Of a DNA stretch of 7,410 nucleotides, positions 6,217 to 7,410 are shown piece after piece. This stretch comes from an uncultured Eubacteriales bacterium. GTDB taxonomy: Bacteria > Bacillota > Clostridia > Christensenellales > UBA1242. Location: contig CARBWQ010000041.1 of NCBI GenBank assembly GCA_948949055.1, positions 1 to 7,410 on the forward strand. The letters are read 5' to 3'. A program made the translations under genes and the position numbers. The notes beneath the pieces were generated by a model. That model saw nothing but the letters and a program-made list of their open reading frames with translations. It had not been told where the DNA came from and did no database searches. Within the stretch, counting starts at the first letter, position 1; each line of letters opens with the position of its first letter.

Positions 6217-7410
6217 AGAAGAAATTTTAGCTCTAATAAATAAACAAAAAGAGAGTTTTTCCAGCTGTAAGTTACATGATATAAAATATAGAAAAAAATT
6301 ATTATTAAAATTATATAAGAATATTAAACTTTCCCAGCAAGAAATTTTTGAGGCTTTAAATGCCGATTTAAATAAAAGTGAAGTTGAAAGTTATATGGCT
6401 GAGGTCGGACTGGTTTTAAGTGAAATTAAATATATGCTTGGTCATATAAAAAAGTTTGCAAAACCTAATGTAGTTGCAACGCCTTTGGCTCAATTCCATT
6501 CGAAGAGTTATAAAATTGCCTGTCCTTATGGTCAGGTGCTTATTATCAGCCCTTGGAATTATCCTTTTATGCTTGCTCTTGAACCACTAGTTGATGCCTT
6601 GTCGGCTGGGAACGTGGCTGTTATCAAGCCTAGTTCTAGTTCTCCACATGTGAGCGATATTATTGAAAAGATTATAGATAATACCTTTTCCAAAGAGGAA
6701 GTCTTTGTGGTAAAAGGTGGACGAGAAGATTGTGATTTTTTACTAGAACAGGATTTTGATTATATTTTCTATACAGGCAGTACAAATGTGGGTAAAACTG
6801 TTATGCAAAAAGCTTCTGAGCATTTTACACCAGTCACTCTTGAAATGGGTGGTAAAAGTCCTTGTATTGTTGACAAAACTGCTGATATTAAACTTAGTGC
6901 TAAACGAATTGTATTTGGAAAATTTTTGAACTGTGGCCAAACATGTGTTGCACCAGATTATATATACTGCGATGAAAGTATAAGAGATAAACTTGTAGAT
7001 GAAATTGAAAGACAAATAGTTCTTCAATATTCAGTTGATCCAATTTTAAATAAAGATTATCCGAGACTTATTAATATAAAACAATTTAATAGGGTAAAGA
7101 GTTATTATAATGAAAATAATCTAATATTTGGTGGAAAAAGTGATGAAAAACTTTTAAAGATTGAACCTACAATAGTTTTCGCCACCTTTGATGATCAAGT
7201 AATGAAGGAAGAAATTTTTGGACCCGTTTTACCAATAGTAACTTTCAAAAGTTTGGAAGAATGTGTGGAAAAAATTAAAACTTTATCTAAGCCTCTTGCT
7301 TTTTATGTATTTTCAACGTCAACTAAAAATCAAAACTTTCTAGTCAATAATTGTGATTTTGGTGGTGGTTGTATTAATGACACTATCATTCATATTGCAA
7401 CTTCAAACAT
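6209..7410 (+). CDS. Aldehyde dehydrogenase, class 3-like (3' partial)
   Basis: This NAD(P)-dependent enzyme oxidises an aldehyde to the acid. The frame is open from ATG 6209 to the right edge (400 codons plus 2 bases) with no internal stop; roughly 55 C-terminal residues are probably missing for a family of about 455-460. Catalytic landmarks are N117 in SPWNYPF, the NAD-contacting TGSTNVGK (189-196), the general base E212 in LEMGGKSP, and the nucleophile C246 in CGQTCVAPDY. EEIFGPVLP (334-342) follows, and the C-terminal part shows GGGCIND. The N-E-C spacing (95 and 34 residues) equals that of mammalian ALDH3A1 as I recall it, which favours the ALDH3 or fatty-aldehyde branch and disfavours the CoA-acylating enzymes. 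The start has GAGGTG at 6199-6204, 4 bases upstream, and overlaps the dehydrogenase stop by 8 bases. The physiological aldehyde is not identifiable. Confidence 0.93.
   Translation, partial: MDKEEILALINKQKESFSSCKLHDIKYRKKLLLKLYKNIKLSQQEIFEALNADLNKSEVESYMAEVGLVLSEIKYMLGHIKKFAKPNVVATPLAQFHSKSYKIACPYGQVLIISPWNYPFMLALEPLVDALSAGNVAVIKPSSSSPHVSDIIEKIIDNTFSKEEVFVVKGGREDCDFLLEQDFDYIFYTGSTNVGKTVMQKASEHFTPVTLEMGGKSPCIVDKTADIKLSAKRIVFGKFLNCGQTCVAPDYIYCDESIRDKLVDEIERQIVLQYSVDPILNKDYPRLINIKQFNRVKSYYNENNLIFGGKSDEKLLKIEPTIVFATFDDQVMKEEIFGPVLPIVTFKSLEECVEKIKTLSKPLAFYVFSTSTKNQNFLVNNCDFGGGCINDTIIHIATSN

Noticed and set aside
6743..7027. 94-codon open frame on the minus strand
   Set aside because: It lies opposite the aldehyde dehydrogenase, whose catalytic motifs span it. 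The minus-strand product has no recognisable family and is a codon-bias shadow.
1..7410. Possible recoding of TGA, since none of the six visible stop codons is TGA
   Set aside because: Three TAA and three TAG in six genes is a small sample, Trp codons at conserved sites are TGG, and no in-frame TGA was seen, so the standard code fits.
1..7410. Mobile elements, CRISPR arrays, tRNA or rRNA genes, riboswitches
   Set aside because: No transposase or integrase, no regularly spaced repeats, and no cloverleaf or rRNA-like stretch was seen. The only non-coding gap (2028-2128) is too short and AT-rich for a riboswitch.

Overview
The window is AT-rich, and every gene reads rightward with little space between genes. 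Strong AGGAGG-type ribosome binding sites, an intrinsic terminator with a long T tract, and the gene order holB-ricT-trmN6 point to a low-GC Gram-positive bacterium. It is probably a Clostridia-like member of the Firmicutes. The lineage is inferred from gene content only; no rRNA or other taxonomic marker is present.

Region 1 (1-2009) is the 3' three quarters of a P2-type (Ca2+-type) cation-transporting ATPase. Its N-terminus, first two membrane helices and most of the actuator domain lie outside the window. It ends in a near-symmetrical intrinsic terminator that overlaps its stop codon.

Region 2 (2028-2128) is the only real non-coding gap. It holds a good extended -10 promoter whose predicted start point falls on the A of the holB ATG, which suggests a leaderless mRNA. 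A weaker possible promoter lies further upstream.

Region 3 (2129-7410) looks like one operon of six genes with overlaps or gaps of at most 22 bases. The first three are housekeeping genes: a degenerate DNA polymerase III delta-prime subunit (holB), the PSP1-domain Fe-S protein RicT, and the tRNA1(Val) adenine-N6 methyltransferase TrmN6. They match the conserved Firmicutes cluster that in Bacillus subtilis runs holB-yaaT-yabA-yabB. The yabA gene is missing here, and the usual yazA-rsmI continuation is replaced by three genes. These are a small MazG-like nucleotide pyrophosphohydrolase, an iron-type alcohol dehydrogenase, and a class-3-like aldehyde dehydrogenase that runs off the right edge. 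The last two probably interconvert an alcohol, its aldehyde and the acid.

I see no mobile element, CRISPR array, tRNA, rRNA or clearly novel multi-gene system. The points most worth checking are the apparently leaderless holB start, the stripped-down delta-prime subunit, and the redox pair attached to a housekeeping operon.
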